Shown piece by piece: positions 26,278-34,918 of a DNA stretch of 64,000 bases. Numbering within the stretch: the first letter of the stretch is position 1; each line of letters begins with the position of its first letter. Both the position numbers and the translations under genes were made by a program. Under the pieces are notes generated by a model. It searched no databases and had not been told where the DNA came from. It was given only the letters and a program-made list of their open reading frames with translations. This stretch comes from an uncultured Lachnospiraceae bacterium (GTDB taxonomy: Bacteria; Bacillota; Clostridia; Lachnospirales; Lachnospiraceae). The stretch covers positions 1 to 64,000 of the forward strand of contig CAJURU010000018.1 in assembly GCA_910588845.1 (NCBI GenBank). The letters run 5' to 3'.

Positions 26278-27189
26278 TCACACCTCCCTCATATTCACCA
26301 CAGATTTTCTACGCAAATATTTATACAAGGTATCTGCTGCAAAACTTTTCCCCCGCCCCTTATCCACAGCAATCTGCACGGAACGCCTGGGAATCACGCA
26401 GTCCAGATGAATCTGTACCAGTTTGTTTTGCACCAGTAAAGGTTCCGCCAGTTGTCGCGGCACAAAGCCGATGCCAAGATTATTTTCAATCATCGGCAGC
26501 ATGAGGCCGGAGGTTTCCACCTGCATATCGGGTTCCAAATCAATCTTATGTTGAATAAAAAAATCCTTATATAGTTTATAGGTTGCGCTTGCACTGCCCA
26601 AGCCGACCCAGGGATAATCCTCAATATCTTTGAGCGCTAAAGGAGACAGGCAGAGATTTTTATATTGTAAGCCGCCTACCAATATTTCTTCAAATTCTAA
26701 CACCTTCTCACAGGAAATCGTTTTCGGCATTTCAAAAGGCATTGTCAGCACGGCAAAATCAAGTTTTCCGCTGATTAGATATTTGACAGTCTCCGGCGTC
26801 GTGTGGTTATGAATTTTAATTTTGACCGCGGGATATTGCGCCTGAAAATCGTGCAGCGCATCCAGCAGAAAAAGATATATCGCCGTCTCTGTGGCTCCAA
26901 TCTCAACCGTGCCGCAGCGCTGCGCATCCTGCCTGCATAGTTCCTCCTGCGCGTTCAAAAGCTGCCGGTATGCAATCTCCACATGAGAAAACAGCAGCTC
27001 ACCCTCTTTTGTCAGACTGACGCCCCGGGCTTCGCGTATAAACAGCCTACACCCCAACTGCGTTTCCAGCAGCTTCAAGATACGCGTCACATTGGGCTGG
27101 TTGCTGCCCAATGCCAGAGCCGCTTTTGTTATATTCTGATATTTTGCCACATAATAAAAAATTTTATAGTACTCAAAATTTATATCCAT
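26278..27189 (-). CDS. LysR-family transcriptional regulator
   Basis: 303 residues: N-terminal winged helix-turn-helix (YQNITKAALALGSNQPNVTRIL, with the LysR family 'LLETQLGCRLFIREARGVSLT' pattern) and a periplasmic-binding-protein-like effector domain from about 90. It is divergent from the MATE exporter gene with 121 nt between the start codons, the usual arrangement for a LysR protein and its target, so it probably regulates the exporter. The inducer is unknown. No LysR box (T-N11-A palindrome) was assigned with confidence in the AT-rich spacer. Confidence 0.92.
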   Translation of the reverse strand: MDINFEYYKIFYYVAKYQNITKAALALGSNQPNVTRILKLLETQLGCRLFIREARGVSLTKEGELLFSHVEIAYRQLLNAQEELCRQDAQRCGTVEIGATETAIYLFLLDALHDFQAQYPAVKIKIHNHTTPETVKYLISGKLDFAVLTMPFEMPKTISCEKVLEFEEILVGGLQYKNLCLSPLALKDIEDYPWVGLGSASATYKLYKDFFIQHKIDLEPDMQVETSGLMLPMIENNLGIGFVPRQLAEPLLVQNKLVQIHLDCVIPRRSVQIAVDKGRGKSFAADTLYKYLRRKSVVNMREV

Positions 27190-27310
27190 ATATTTTTTAT
27201 ATTCCTACTATATTATATATATATTTTAAATATTTCTTTGCAAGTAGTATAATACATCTTCAGTGAGAAGTAAACGAAAAGTGAGAACTTGACGAAAGGA
27301 TTGATTACAT

Positions 27311-28669
27311 ATGAATAAAGATTTGACTGCCGGGAATCCCGGAAAAGTGTTATGTTCTTTCTGCCTGCCCATGTTTGGCAGCATCGTGTTCCAGCAGCTT
27401 TATAACATCGCCGACTCGCTGGTTGCCGGCAAATTTATCGGGGAAAATGCCCTGGCGGCAGTGGGCAACAGCTACAACATTACGCTTATTTTTATTGCCT
27501 TTGCTTTCGGCTGCAATATCGGCTGTTCCGTAATTGCCGCGCAGCTCTTTGGGGCAAAGGATTACAAGAGCATGAAATCCTGCGTCTACACAACCTTAAT
27601 TGCCAGCGGTGTACTGTGTCTTTTGCTGATGCTCGCCGGCCTTTTGTCCTGCGATACCTTGCTGCGCCTAATGAAAACACAGCAAGAAATCATGGCAGAT
27701 TCCTCCCTGTACCTGAACATCTATATTTGGGGACTGCCCTTTTTGTTTTTCTATAATATCGCGACAGGCATTTTTTCCGCATTAGGAGATTCTAAGACGC
27801 CCTTTCTCTTCCTTGCCGTGTCCTCCACCGCTAATATTTTGGTTGACATTCTTTTTGTGCAAACATTTTCCATGGGCATTGCCGGCGTAGCATGGGCAAC
27901 TTTTCTCTGCCAGGGTATTAGCTGTATTTTTTCTGTCGCTCTGGTTTTAAAACGCCTGACAAACATAACAGTCTCCGGCAATATCCCGCTCTTTTCCTGG
28001 CCGCTGCTGAAAAAAATTGCTGCCATAGCCATTCCCAGCATCTTGCAGCAATCGTTTATTTCTGTGGGAAACATGATGATTCAAGGATGTATCAACAGTT
28101 TTGGCGTCAGCGTCGCCGCCGGATATTCCGCCGCCGTCAAACTAAACAATCTGGTAATCACCTCATTTACTACCATTGGCAACGGTATCTCGAACTTCAC
28201 CGCGCAAAACCTGGGCGCAAATAAATTAAAAAGAATACGCGAAGGGTTCCGTGCCGGGCTGAAACTGGTGTGGTGTCTTTGCATCCCTTTTTGTATTGTC
28301 TATATCTGTCTGGGCAAATATTTGTTACTGTTGTTTATGGAGCAAAGCTCTGCCACTGCGCTTATGACGGGCAGACAATTTCTGTGGATTCTGTCTCCCT
28401 TTTATTTGGTAGTTTCAGCAAAGCTGACGGCAGACGGCGTTCTGCGCGGCGTGGGAGCCATGCGCCAATTCATGATCGCCACTTTTACTGACCTGATTTT
28501 GCGCGTTGTTCTGTCGTTCGTGCTTGCGGGCTGGACAAACTCAGCGCTCGGCATATGGTCTTCCTGGCCGGTCGGCTGGACAATCGGCATGGGCGTTTCG
28601 ATTTTCTTTTATTCCCGCGAGCTTGCTGCGGGGTATTTGCTTGTAAAAAACGGCAACGATAAACGGTAA
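27311..28669 (+). CDS. MATE-family multidrug/cation efflux transporter
   Basis: 452 residues with about twelve membrane helices in two related halves, the length and pattern of MATE exporters (NorM/DinF superfamily, MatE domains). Conserved features include the first-helix segment MFGSIVFQQLYNIADSLVAG and the mid-protein PSILQQSFISVGNMMIQGCI. It would use a Na+ or H+ gradient to export cationic compounds. ATG has AAAGGA about 9 nt upstream. A plausible TATAAT box is at about 27248. A LysR gene is divergent, and the gene ends at a strong hairpin. Confidence 0.93.
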   Translation: MNKDLTAGNPGKVLCSFCLPMFGSIVFQQLYNIADSLVAGKFIGENALAAVGNSYNITLIFIAFAFGCNIGCSVIAAQLFGAKDYKSMKSCVYTTLIASGVLCLLLMLAGLLSCDTLLRLMKTQQEIMADSSLYLNIYIWGLPFLFFYNIATGIFSALGDSKTPFLFLAVSSTANILVDILFVQTFSMGIAGVAWATFLCQGISCIFSVALVLKRLTNITVSGNIPLFSWPLLKKIAAIAIPSILQQSFISVGNMMIQGCINSFGVSVAAGYSAAVKLNNLVITSFTTIGNGISNFTAQNLGANKLKRIREGFRAGLKLVWCLCIPFCIVYICLGKYLLLLFMEQSSATALMTGRQFLWILSPFYLVVSAKLTADGVLRGVGAMRQFMIATFTDLILRVVLSFVLAGWTNSALGIWSSWPVGWTIGMGVSIFFYSRELAAGYLLVKNGNDKR

Positions 28670-28699
28670 TCGGTCCGGACACAACCCGGACGCACAAAT

Positions 28700-28731
28700 C
28701 CCCCTCAAAGAGCTTCCACTCTTTGAGGGGG
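28700..28731. terminator. Hairpin between convergent MATE and hypothetical genes
   Basis: Perfect 13-bp arms CCCCCTCAAAGAG and CTCTTTGAGGGGG with a 6-nt loop, placed between two convergent stop codons. The U tract is poor on both strands, but the stem is strong enough to act as a bidirectional terminator. Confidence 0.7.
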
Positions 28732-28752
28732 AGATATTTGCATACCATAAAT

Positions 28753-29655
28753 CTATCTGCGCTCATCCCTCGCATGTAACGGCTGGGAAAGCCATTCTTC
28801 ATACTCCTTCAACGCCTTATCATGGGCAGTGCTGGGCATCACCCACTTATTCCCTGCCTCCCGAATCTGGCCGCCCTCTACCACGCATTTTGTGCCGTTA
28901 AGGGTGAACTCTTTGCTCATGTCTAAGCCTAACTCCCCAAGCATGCTCAGCAGCATAGGCGTATACTCCGGCCAGATATAGATAGAAGGCCACTGCTGGT
29001 CTGCAAAATGAATCAACGCGTTCATTGCATTTGCCAAACCCTCAACTCTCTGTTCCGTATCGGCGCTCCCGCTGCCATAGCCCATAACCTCCACACAATC
29101 TTCCGCCACTCTCAGCCTATAGCCATTCCCCAAATCAAACACATCGCCTACCGCCAGATTCATACTATTGGTTTCCGGGTCGTAACCTTTCGACTCCACC
29201 GTCTTGAATGGGATATTCTTTCCCCAACCCGCCATATCTTTATATGAGAGGCACATGGGTATATATTGCGTGAGTACCTTGTCCCCATTCACCGTATATC
29301 TTGATTCCTCCCCGCTGACCTGTTCGCAGGTAATTTCATATTCTTCCATAGTAGGATCAATATCAAACCCCAATCCTTTAAATGAGCCCGTCTGGTATAC
29401 CATTTGCATTAATGTTTCAATATTGTGCTTTTTCTTAACATCATAGCCATTGAGCTCTTGCGACGCTTCCGCCGATAAATCTCCATTAAAATAATTCACA
29501 AATTCATCCGCAGAACCGTCCTTCGTCGACAATTGTCCTGTCTTTGAATTGTAAATATAAGTCTGTACAGACCCAATTCCTGTAACTGCTATATGTATGC
29601 TCCTTTCCCGAATCCCTTGCAGACCTACCAGATTTGCCGCAAAATATTCTCCCAA
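28753..29655 (-). CDS. Hypothetical protein, third gene of a sigma-28-like cluster
   Basis: Up to 300 residues, not recognised. It begins (after about residue 21) with IAVTGIGSVQTYIYNSKTGQLSTKDG and continues with a two-part alpha/beta sequence and no signal peptide or membrane helix. The open frame goes back to a TTG at 29655, inside the preceding gene and without a ribosome site. A strong AAAGGAG lies exactly 7 nt upstream of an ATA codon at 29592, suggesting initiation there at a non-standard codon. It overlaps or directly follows the 29625 gene, so the three genes from 31061 form one transcript. The motility link is only through the promoter. Confidence 0.7.
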   Translation of the reverse strand: MGEYFAANLVGLQGIRERSIHIAVTGIGSVQTYIYNSKTGQLSTKDGSADEFVNYFNGDLSAEASQELNGYDVKKKHNIETLMQMVYQTGSFKGLGFDIDPTMEEYEITCEQVSGEESRYTVNGDKVLTQYIPMCLSYKDMAGWGKNIPFKTVESKGYDPETNSMNLAVGDVFDLGNGYRLRVAEDCVEVMGYGSGSADTEQRVEGLANAMNALIHFADQQWPSIYIWPEYTPMLLSMLGELGLDMSKEFTLNGTKCVVEGGQIREAGNKWVMPSTAHDKALKEYEEWLSQPLHARDERR

Positions 29656-30404
29656 TAAGAGCCAATGGAAAGCTGCGGTCTGTAATCCTGAAAAGAATCC
29701 GCTTTCTGGCGCATCCGCTGCAAATTTTTCTCAGAAACGGCCTCCATATAGGCTTCCTTCGTCTTCTTCTCAATAGCTTTAGGCTTTTCGGGAAGTTTTA
29801 CTCCACCGAAAGTCTCCTTAATCTGCGCCATTACCTTTTTGGAGGCAGCTACAAAAGTCGTATGCCTGTCATATGCCAAATCAAGTTCAGCCAGACGGTC
29901 GTCCACCGTCTCTTCCCTGCGCGCGCCGGTATCCTTATCAATCACATACGTTGTCTCGCGGTCTTCCCGCGCAAACTCATCGACAATGCGGTCATGCACT
30001 ACTTGATATGCTTTTGACATCAACGCCAGGGAATTGTCAAAAGAATGCCCCGCTGCTTCGCTCCCCCAGGCTTCGCGCTCCTCATTGATGACTTCCTGCA
30101 TTTCACTTAAGAAATTATTCGTATAATCCATGGATTTGGTGCGAAGCTGCTTATCCAACTCTTCAAATTCAGCCTTTATATCCCTGGCAGAGTTCAGCCC
30201 ATTTTTATTCAAATACTCCCGCATTTCGCGGGCAGATTTCATGCCCTCCTGAGAAAACGTTACCTTATCTTTGAAAACCTGCTGCACCCTGGGGCTATCT
30301 TCTTGCACATTCCCTTGTTCCTTCGCGCGGGCTGCCATCTCCTCATAGGTCATAATATGCTTGTTCAGCCTGGGCGTCTCCGTCCTACCTGCATAAATTG
30401 CCAT
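29625..30404 (-). CDS. Hypothetical protein, second gene of a sigma-28-like cluster
   Basis: 259 residues, mostly helical and highly charged, without membrane helices (MAIYAGRTETPRLNKHIMTY, then KSAREMREYLNKNGLNSARD). I do not recognise the family. ATG at 30404 is preferred: it has AGGTGA upstream, and the family-like start MAIYAG resembles the beginning of other small cytosolic proteins in this cluster. A GTG at 30413 is possible. It starts immediately after the stop of the 30414 gene and its end overlaps the next frame, so it is translationally linked to both. Confidence 0.75.
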   Translation of the reverse strand: MAIYAGRTETPRLNKHIMTYEEMAARAKEQGNVQEDSPRVQQVFKDKVTFSQEGMKSAREMREYLNKNGLNSARDIKAEFEELDKQLRTKSMDYTNNFLSEMQEVINEEREAWGSEAAGHSFDNSLALMSKAYQVVHDRIVDEFAREDRETTYVIDKDTGARREETVDDRLAELDLAYDRHTTFVAASKKVMAQIKETFGGVKLPEKPKAIEKKTKEAYMEAVSEKNLQRMRQKADSFQDYRPQLSIGSYWENILRQIW

Positions 30405-30413
30405 AAACTTCAC

Positions 30414-31061
30414 CTATCCCCAAAAATCATATTTACTGGCGGCTGCAAAGTAATTGTTGCCCAAAATATCGTACTGGCTGGAAGCGCTGCTGATATTGGC
30501 TTTTGCATTGTCGGCAACACGGCCCGCCAAAAAAGAAAGTTTGTTAGAAAAGGAACCGTCTGCGCACAGCGCTTTCTCAAGCTTATCTACATCTGACGCC
30601 TTAAACTTATCGCCGTCTATCTTCAAAGTACCGTCGTTTCCCATCGTAATCCCTATCTCTTCTAACGCATCCTTACTATCCGTATACGCCTCTTTCATCA
30701 TCTGGCGATACCCCTGATTTAAAGGAGAAGACGTATTTTTCATTGATTTGACGGTGCTGTTATAGTCTTTTATCAAATCCTGCGCTTTCTCATAAACCGA
30801 CTGTAAATCGCCACTCTTGCGCGCTTCCTCAAATAGTTTCTCTGAGGCCATCTCTTCCGCGGATTGCTGTAATTGTTCTGCCTGTCCCTTTAACTTTTCA
30901 TAACTTTTATTCTCTGTATGAATACCCTTTTTGTTGAGCGCGCTTAACAGGCTGTTGGGACTGCTGCCGGCGCTGTTTATGCAGTTTAGAAGCGATACGT
31001 TATTTACGGGCAGCCCTGCCTTTCGCATAGACGCGTTTAACATCTGCGTGGTAATTCTCAT
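30414..31061 (-). CDS. Hypothetical protein with FliD-like C-terminus, first gene of a sigma-28-like cluster
   Basis: 215 residues starting MRITTQMLNASMRKAGLPVN. The protein is helical with a C-terminal segment (GNDGTLKIDGDKFKASDVDK, then LEKAL...FLAGRVADNAK) reminiscent of the 'DGTL-x-D-x-x-K' block at the end of flagellar cap/hook-associated proteins. The resemblance is weak. ATG at 31061 is chosen for AGGAGG 8 nt upstream. The promoter region at 31097-31122 matches a sigma-28 (motility) promoter, which supports a flagellum-related role. Confidence 0.75.
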   Translation of the reverse strand: MRITTQMLNASMRKAGLPVNNVSLLNCINSAGSSPNSLLSALNKKGIHTENKSYEKLKGQAEQLQQSAEEMASEKLFEEARKSGDLQSVYEKAQDLIKDYNSTVKSMKNTSSPLNQGYRQMMKEAYTDSKDALEEIGITMGNDGTLKIDGDKFKASDVDKLEKALCADGSFSNKLSFLAGRVADNAKANISSASSQYDILGNNYFAAASKYDFWG

Positions 31062-31096
31062 AATGTGATCCTCCTTTAAATAATTTCTTTCCTTAT

Positions 31097-31122
31097 TTAT
31101 CGGAGCATAACATACAGGTTTA
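31097..31122 (-). promoter_or_regulatory. sigma-28 (FliA/SigD)-like promoter
   Basis: Minus strand TAAA, 14 nt, TCCGATAA. The consensus is TAAA-N14/15-GCCGATAA; only the first base of the -10 element differs. It lies 36 nt upstream of the first gene of the three-gene cluster. Confidence 0.65.
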
Positions 31123-31249
31123 ACAGCATTGGCACAAAACAGCGTTTTAACGGTATAAAATTTTCTATATGCACTCAGCAAGGCATATACGGCAACTTCA
31201 CACGCCAAATGATTTACATCTTTCCACAATACCAACAAAGCGGTTTTGT

Positions 31250-31335
31250 GCGAGTGCGCATAATTGTTTTTGTCTTATAGATAAAGATACTTTCACACTT
31301 TAGCGTGACAAGGCCTTTCCTAATAAGATAAAAAA
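31250..31335. repeat. Terminator-adjacent dispersed repeat, copy B (full)
   Basis: About 86 bp: GCGAGTGCGCATAATTG, then TCTTATAG, ACTTTCACACTTTAGCGTGA, AAGGCCTTTCCTAATAAG and ATAAAAAA. Left and right arms are degenerate inverted copies. It closely matches the copy at 37987-38072 and, on the minus strand, starts in the T tract of the terminator at 31330. Confidence 0.7.
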
Positions 31336-31374
31336 TAAAGCGCATACTACCTAAAGCAGCATACACTTTATTCT
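31330..31374 (-). terminator. Rho-independent terminator of the HD-GYP gene
   Basis: On the minus strand AATAAAGTGTATGCTGC pairs imperfectly with GTAGTATGCGCTTTATT around TTTAG, followed by TTTTTTATC, about 45 nt after the stop codon. Confidence 0.75.
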
Positions 31375-31417
31375 ATGGATTACTATGTGTTCTTATACTT
31401 TGTCTGCAACACACCTT

Positions 31418-32494
31418 CTACACAAAGGAAAACTTCTCTTCCGTCGCCCGGAAGAATTCAACCTTGGCCATATCAAAACAGTCTAAAATCTTGGGTGAAA
31501 ATACGCCGCACTCATCATCTTTAATCATGCGCACAGCTTCATCCACAGCATAGGCCGCCTTATAGACGCGTTTGCTTACCAGAGCGTCATAGACGTCCAC
31601 AATGGATACTACTTGTGCCCAGATGGGAATCTCTTCCCCTTTCAATTTGTCGGGATAACCGTTACCATCGTACCGCTCATGGTGGAATCTGCAAATATCA
31701 TAGCAATACTGGTAGAATTCATTATCCTCCTGCTTGAAATTCTCCAGCAGTTCACAGCCATAAATCGTATGTTTCTTCATCTCTTCAAATTCATCTTTGG
31801 TCAGCTTACCAGGTTTTAACAAAATACTGTCTGGAATAGCAATTTTGCCTAAATCATGAAGCGCCGCCGCATTGGTAATGAGGTTTACCGATTCATCGGT
31901 AAGGCCATATTCCGGAAATTCGTCTTTGACATATTTAAGAAGAATTTTCGTGAAATATTTAACCCTCTGGATATGCTCGCCGGATTCCAGGCTGCGGAAC
32001 TCAACGACAGAACTCAATGCATTAATCAGGAATTCATTGCTGCGCTCTAACTTCTCCCTGCTCTCACGAAGCTGCCTTGTACGCTTCTCCAGCTTTGCCT
32101 CAATGTCCCTTCTGTTCTGGAATAGTTCAATAATATTCTGGGCACGGCGCATAACAACCTTAGGCTCAAACGGCTTATATATAATATCGGAAACACCGTA
32201 TTCATATGCTTTTACTTCACTATCTGTAGTTGCCTCCCCGGTAATCATAATTACCGGAATAGAGCTGATATACCCTTTCTCAGACATATACTCTAAGACA
32301 TCCAGCCCCGATTTATTGGGCATCATTAAATCAAGGAAAATCAGAGACAGCGCTTCCCCATATTTTTCAATCAGTTCAATCGTCTCCACACCATCGGCTG
32401 CCTCCAAAATCTCATACTGCTCCTCGAATATAAAACTAAGCATTTTGCGGTTTACTTCCACATCGTCCGCAATTAAAATGATATGTTCTTCCAT
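31418..32494 (-). CDS. Response regulator with HD-GYP c-di-GMP phosphodiesterase domain
   Basis: 358 residues. Receiver domain 1-120 with phospho-acceptor Asp55 (FLDLMMPNKSG), a coiled-coil linker at about 130-160, then an HD-GYP domain. The HD pair is His213/Asp214 in ALHDLGKIAIPD; further ligands are in KKHTIYG and in FHHERYDGNGYP (270-281). The GYP signature is intact, so it should hydrolyse c-di-GMP under control of phosphorylation. No kinase gene is adjacent, so it is an orphan regulator. With the EAL protein at 38998 it suggests active c-di-GMP signalling. ATG has GGAGGG 6 nt upstream. Confidence 0.94.
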   Translation of the reverse strand: MEEHIILIADDVEVNRKMLSFIFEEQYEILEAADGVETIELIEKYGEALSLIFLDLMMPNKSGLDVLEYMSEKGYISSIPVIMITGEATTDSEVKAYEYGVSDIIYKPFEPKVVMRRAQNIIELFQNRRDIEAKLEKRTRQLRESREKLERSNEFLINALSSVVEFRSLESGEHIQRVKYFTKILLKYVKDEFPEYGLTDESVNLITNAAALHDLGKIAIPDSILLKPGKLTKDEFEEMKKHTIYGCELLENFKQEDNEFYQYCYDICRFHHERYDGNGYPDKLKGEEIPIWAQVVSIVDVYDALVSKRVYKAAYAVDEAVRMIKDDECGVFSPKILDCFDMAKVEFFRATEEKFSFV

Positions 32495-32638
32495 TCCTAT
32501 CCCTCCAGCGGCGCAGTCATTTCGCCATAAACATAAGTTGATAATTTTGACATACTGACGCTGTTATGCCATCTAAATAATGTCCACTACATTCTAACAT
32601 AATCCATTTAAAAAAATCAAGATAAAACCACATAATGT

Positions 32639-34873
32639 TCACAGTTTCAGTTTCGCCAGCGCGTCCGCAAACGCATTATTTACTGGTTCTTTTGCCTCCT
32701 GTTTCATCTTGTTCATATAACGGGAAACATCCTTCTTGGACACGCCGCCTCCGCTCTCTTTGCGGCGTTTCTCAAATGCCGACAGTTTTTCCCGATAGCC
32801 GCAGGCACAAGAGAATTTACGGTTCTCGCCTTCACCGACCAGTTCCATCTTCTTATGGCACTGCGGGCAGCGGGCATTGGTAACCTTGGAAATGGTCTTG
32901 CGGTAGCCGCATTCCCTGTCCTGGCACACCAGCATCTTGCCGTTTTTGTGGTTGACCTCCAACATCAATTTGCCGCATTCCGGGCATTTCTTGTTCGTGA
33001 GGTTATCATGACGGTACGTCTTAGAAGACGCCTGAATATCCTTTACAATGTCCACCGTATACGCACGGATTCTGGCTTCAAAATCTTTCTTCTTCGCCTT
33101 GCCTTTTGCAATGTCAGAAAGCTCCTGTTCCCACTTGGCCGTCAGTTCCGGGGACGTAAGCCCCTGAGGAGCAAGATCAAGCACCTGCCTGCCCTTGGAG
33201 GTCAAATGAATATATTGCTCGCGCTTTTCAATCATAAAACTGTGAAATAGTTTTTCAATAATATCCGCCCTTGTAGCAACTGTTCCCAATCCTCCGGTCT
33301 CTCCCAACGTCTGTCTGAGTTTCTTATCGGAATTCTCCATATATTTGACGGGATTCTCCATGGCTGCAAGCAGCGTCGCTTCCGTAAAAGGGGCTGGAGG
33401 CTTTGTCTTCCCCTGCGTTATCTTTCCATCTGTAAATAAAATCTTCTGTCCCTTCGTAAAGTCAGGAATGTTTCCGCTGATAACTTCTCCAGGCATGGGC
33501 ATACCATCCCGGGACATGTCGCCATCATACGCTTCCTCATCATCTACCGCAAACCCAGCTTCTTTTTGCAGCATCTTAATCTCCTGCCAGCCGGGCTTTT
33601 GCAAAATGCGCCCTTTGAGGGAAAATTTCTCTCCCTGACACACCGCCGTCACTTCCGTCTGCTGGTATTCGCAAGGCGGCAGCAGCACAGAAAGAAAACG
33701 GGAAACTACCAGTTCATAAATTTTGCGCTCACCATATTCTAAATCTTTGAGATTAGCGCCCTGTTCTGTGGGGATAATCGCATGGTGGTCTGACACCTTC
33801 TTATCATCCACAAAAGATTTGTTGCCTGTAATCTTTGTTTTCAGCAATTTCCCGCAGACTGGCGCATAAATGCCCACGCGGCACGCCCGAAGCCGTTCCG
33901 GTATGGTGTCCACGATATCTGCGGTCAAATAACGGGAATCTGTTCTCGGATAAGTTACAACCTTGTGCCGCTCATATAGCGCCTGCATGAAATCAAGGGT
34001 CTGTTTTGCCGAAAAGCCAAACAAGCGGTTTGCATCCTGTTGCAAGGACGTCAAATCATAAAGCTGCGGCGCATAAGATTTCTGCTGCTTCTTTTTTATC
34101 TCCTCCACAACCGCAGCGCTATTGGCGGCATTCTTGTGCGCATTTTCTATTTCTGTCTTATCAAAGGTACTGCTGCTGTTCTGCGCCGTTCTCCATGTCC
34201 AGGAGACGCCGCCGCCGGTCATTTTCAGTCCATAATACTCCTTGGGCTGAAACGCTTTAATTTGTGCCTCCCGCTTGGCAATAATAGCGAGCGTAGGCGT
34301 CTGTACCCGGCCGCAAGAAAGCTGCGCGTTATGCTTCACCGTCAGCGCTCTCGTAGCGTTGAGCCCCACCATCCAGTCGGCCTCCGCGCGCGCCACGGCA
34401 GCTTCATACAATTTCTGGTAATCTCTGGCGTCTTTGAGATTGGTAAAACCCTGACGGATGGCCTTATCCGTGACTGAGGAAATCCACAAGCGTTTCATGG
34501 GTTTCTTCACGCCGGATTTCTGGATAATCCAGCGAGCCACCAGTTCGCCCTCGCGGCCTGCGTCCGTGGCGATAATAATCTGTCCAATCTCTTTGCGGTA
34601 CATTTGCTTTTTGACCGTATGGTATTGGCGCCCGGTCTTTTTAATGACCTGGATATCCAGATGTTCCGGGAGCATGGGCAGCGTCTCCATCTTCCATTCT
34701 TTCCACTGTTCTCCATAGCTTTCCGGGTCGGCAAGCTCTATGAGATGGCCCAATGCCCAGGTCACCACATAGTCCTTCCCTTCCAGATAGCCGTTGCCGC
34801 CTTGCTTACAGCCCAGTACCCGTGCAATATCTCTGCCTACGCTGGGTTTCTCTGCAATTACTAATGATTTCAT
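32639..34873 (-). CDS. topB: DNA topoisomerase III
   Basis: Type IA topoisomerase that decatenates and relaxes negatively supercoiled DNA. The 744-residue protein begins with the Toprim segment SLVIAEKPSVGRDIA and has the acidic DAGREGE motif at 104-110, active-site Tyr308 in VVTYPRTDSRYL, and a C-terminal pair of zinc-ribbon modules (KKCPECGKLMLE with CQDRECGY, then RCPQCHKKMELV with CACGY). E. coli TopB lacks zinc ribbons like these, but several Firmicutes TopB proteins have them. The next gene encodes an exonuclease with the same kind of zinc ribbon, so the two may act together in repair. Confidence 0.95.
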   Translation of the reverse strand: MKSLVIAEKPSVGRDIARVLGCKQGGNGYLEGKDYVVTWALGHLIELADPESYGEQWKEWKMETLPMLPEHLDIQVIKKTGRQYHTVKKQMYRKEIGQIIIATDAGREGELVARWIIQKSGVKKPMKRLWISSVTDKAIRQGFTNLKDARDYQKLYEAAVARAEADWMVGLNATRALTVKHNAQLSCGRVQTPTLAIIAKREAQIKAFQPKEYYGLKMTGGGVSWTWRTAQNSSSTFDKTEIENAHKNAANSAAVVEEIKKKQQKSYAPQLYDLTSLQQDANRLFGFSAKQTLDFMQALYERHKVVTYPRTDSRYLTADIVDTIPERLRACRVGIYAPVCGKLLKTKITGNKSFVDDKKVSDHHAIIPTEQGANLKDLEYGERKIYELVVSRFLSVLLPPCEYQQTEVTAVCQGEKFSLKGRILQKPGWQEIKMLQKEAGFAVDDEEAYDGDMSRDGMPMPGEVISGNIPDFTKGQKILFTDGKITQGKTKPPAPFTEATLLAAMENPVKYMENSDKKLRQTLGETGGLGTVATRADIIEKLFHSFMIEKREQYIHLTSKGRQVLDLAPQGLTSPELTAKWEQELSDIAKGKAKKKDFEARIRAYTVDIVKDIQASSKTYRHDNLTNKKCPECGKLMLEVNHKNGKMLVCQDRECGYRKTISKVTNARCPQCHKKMELVGEGENRKFSCACGYREKLSAFEKRRKESGGGVSKKDVSRYMNKMKQEAKEPVNNAFADALAKLKL

Positions 34874-34918
34874 ACGAAATGTCCATCCTTTTTCATCTCT
34901 ATTATTATCTGCCAGGTC

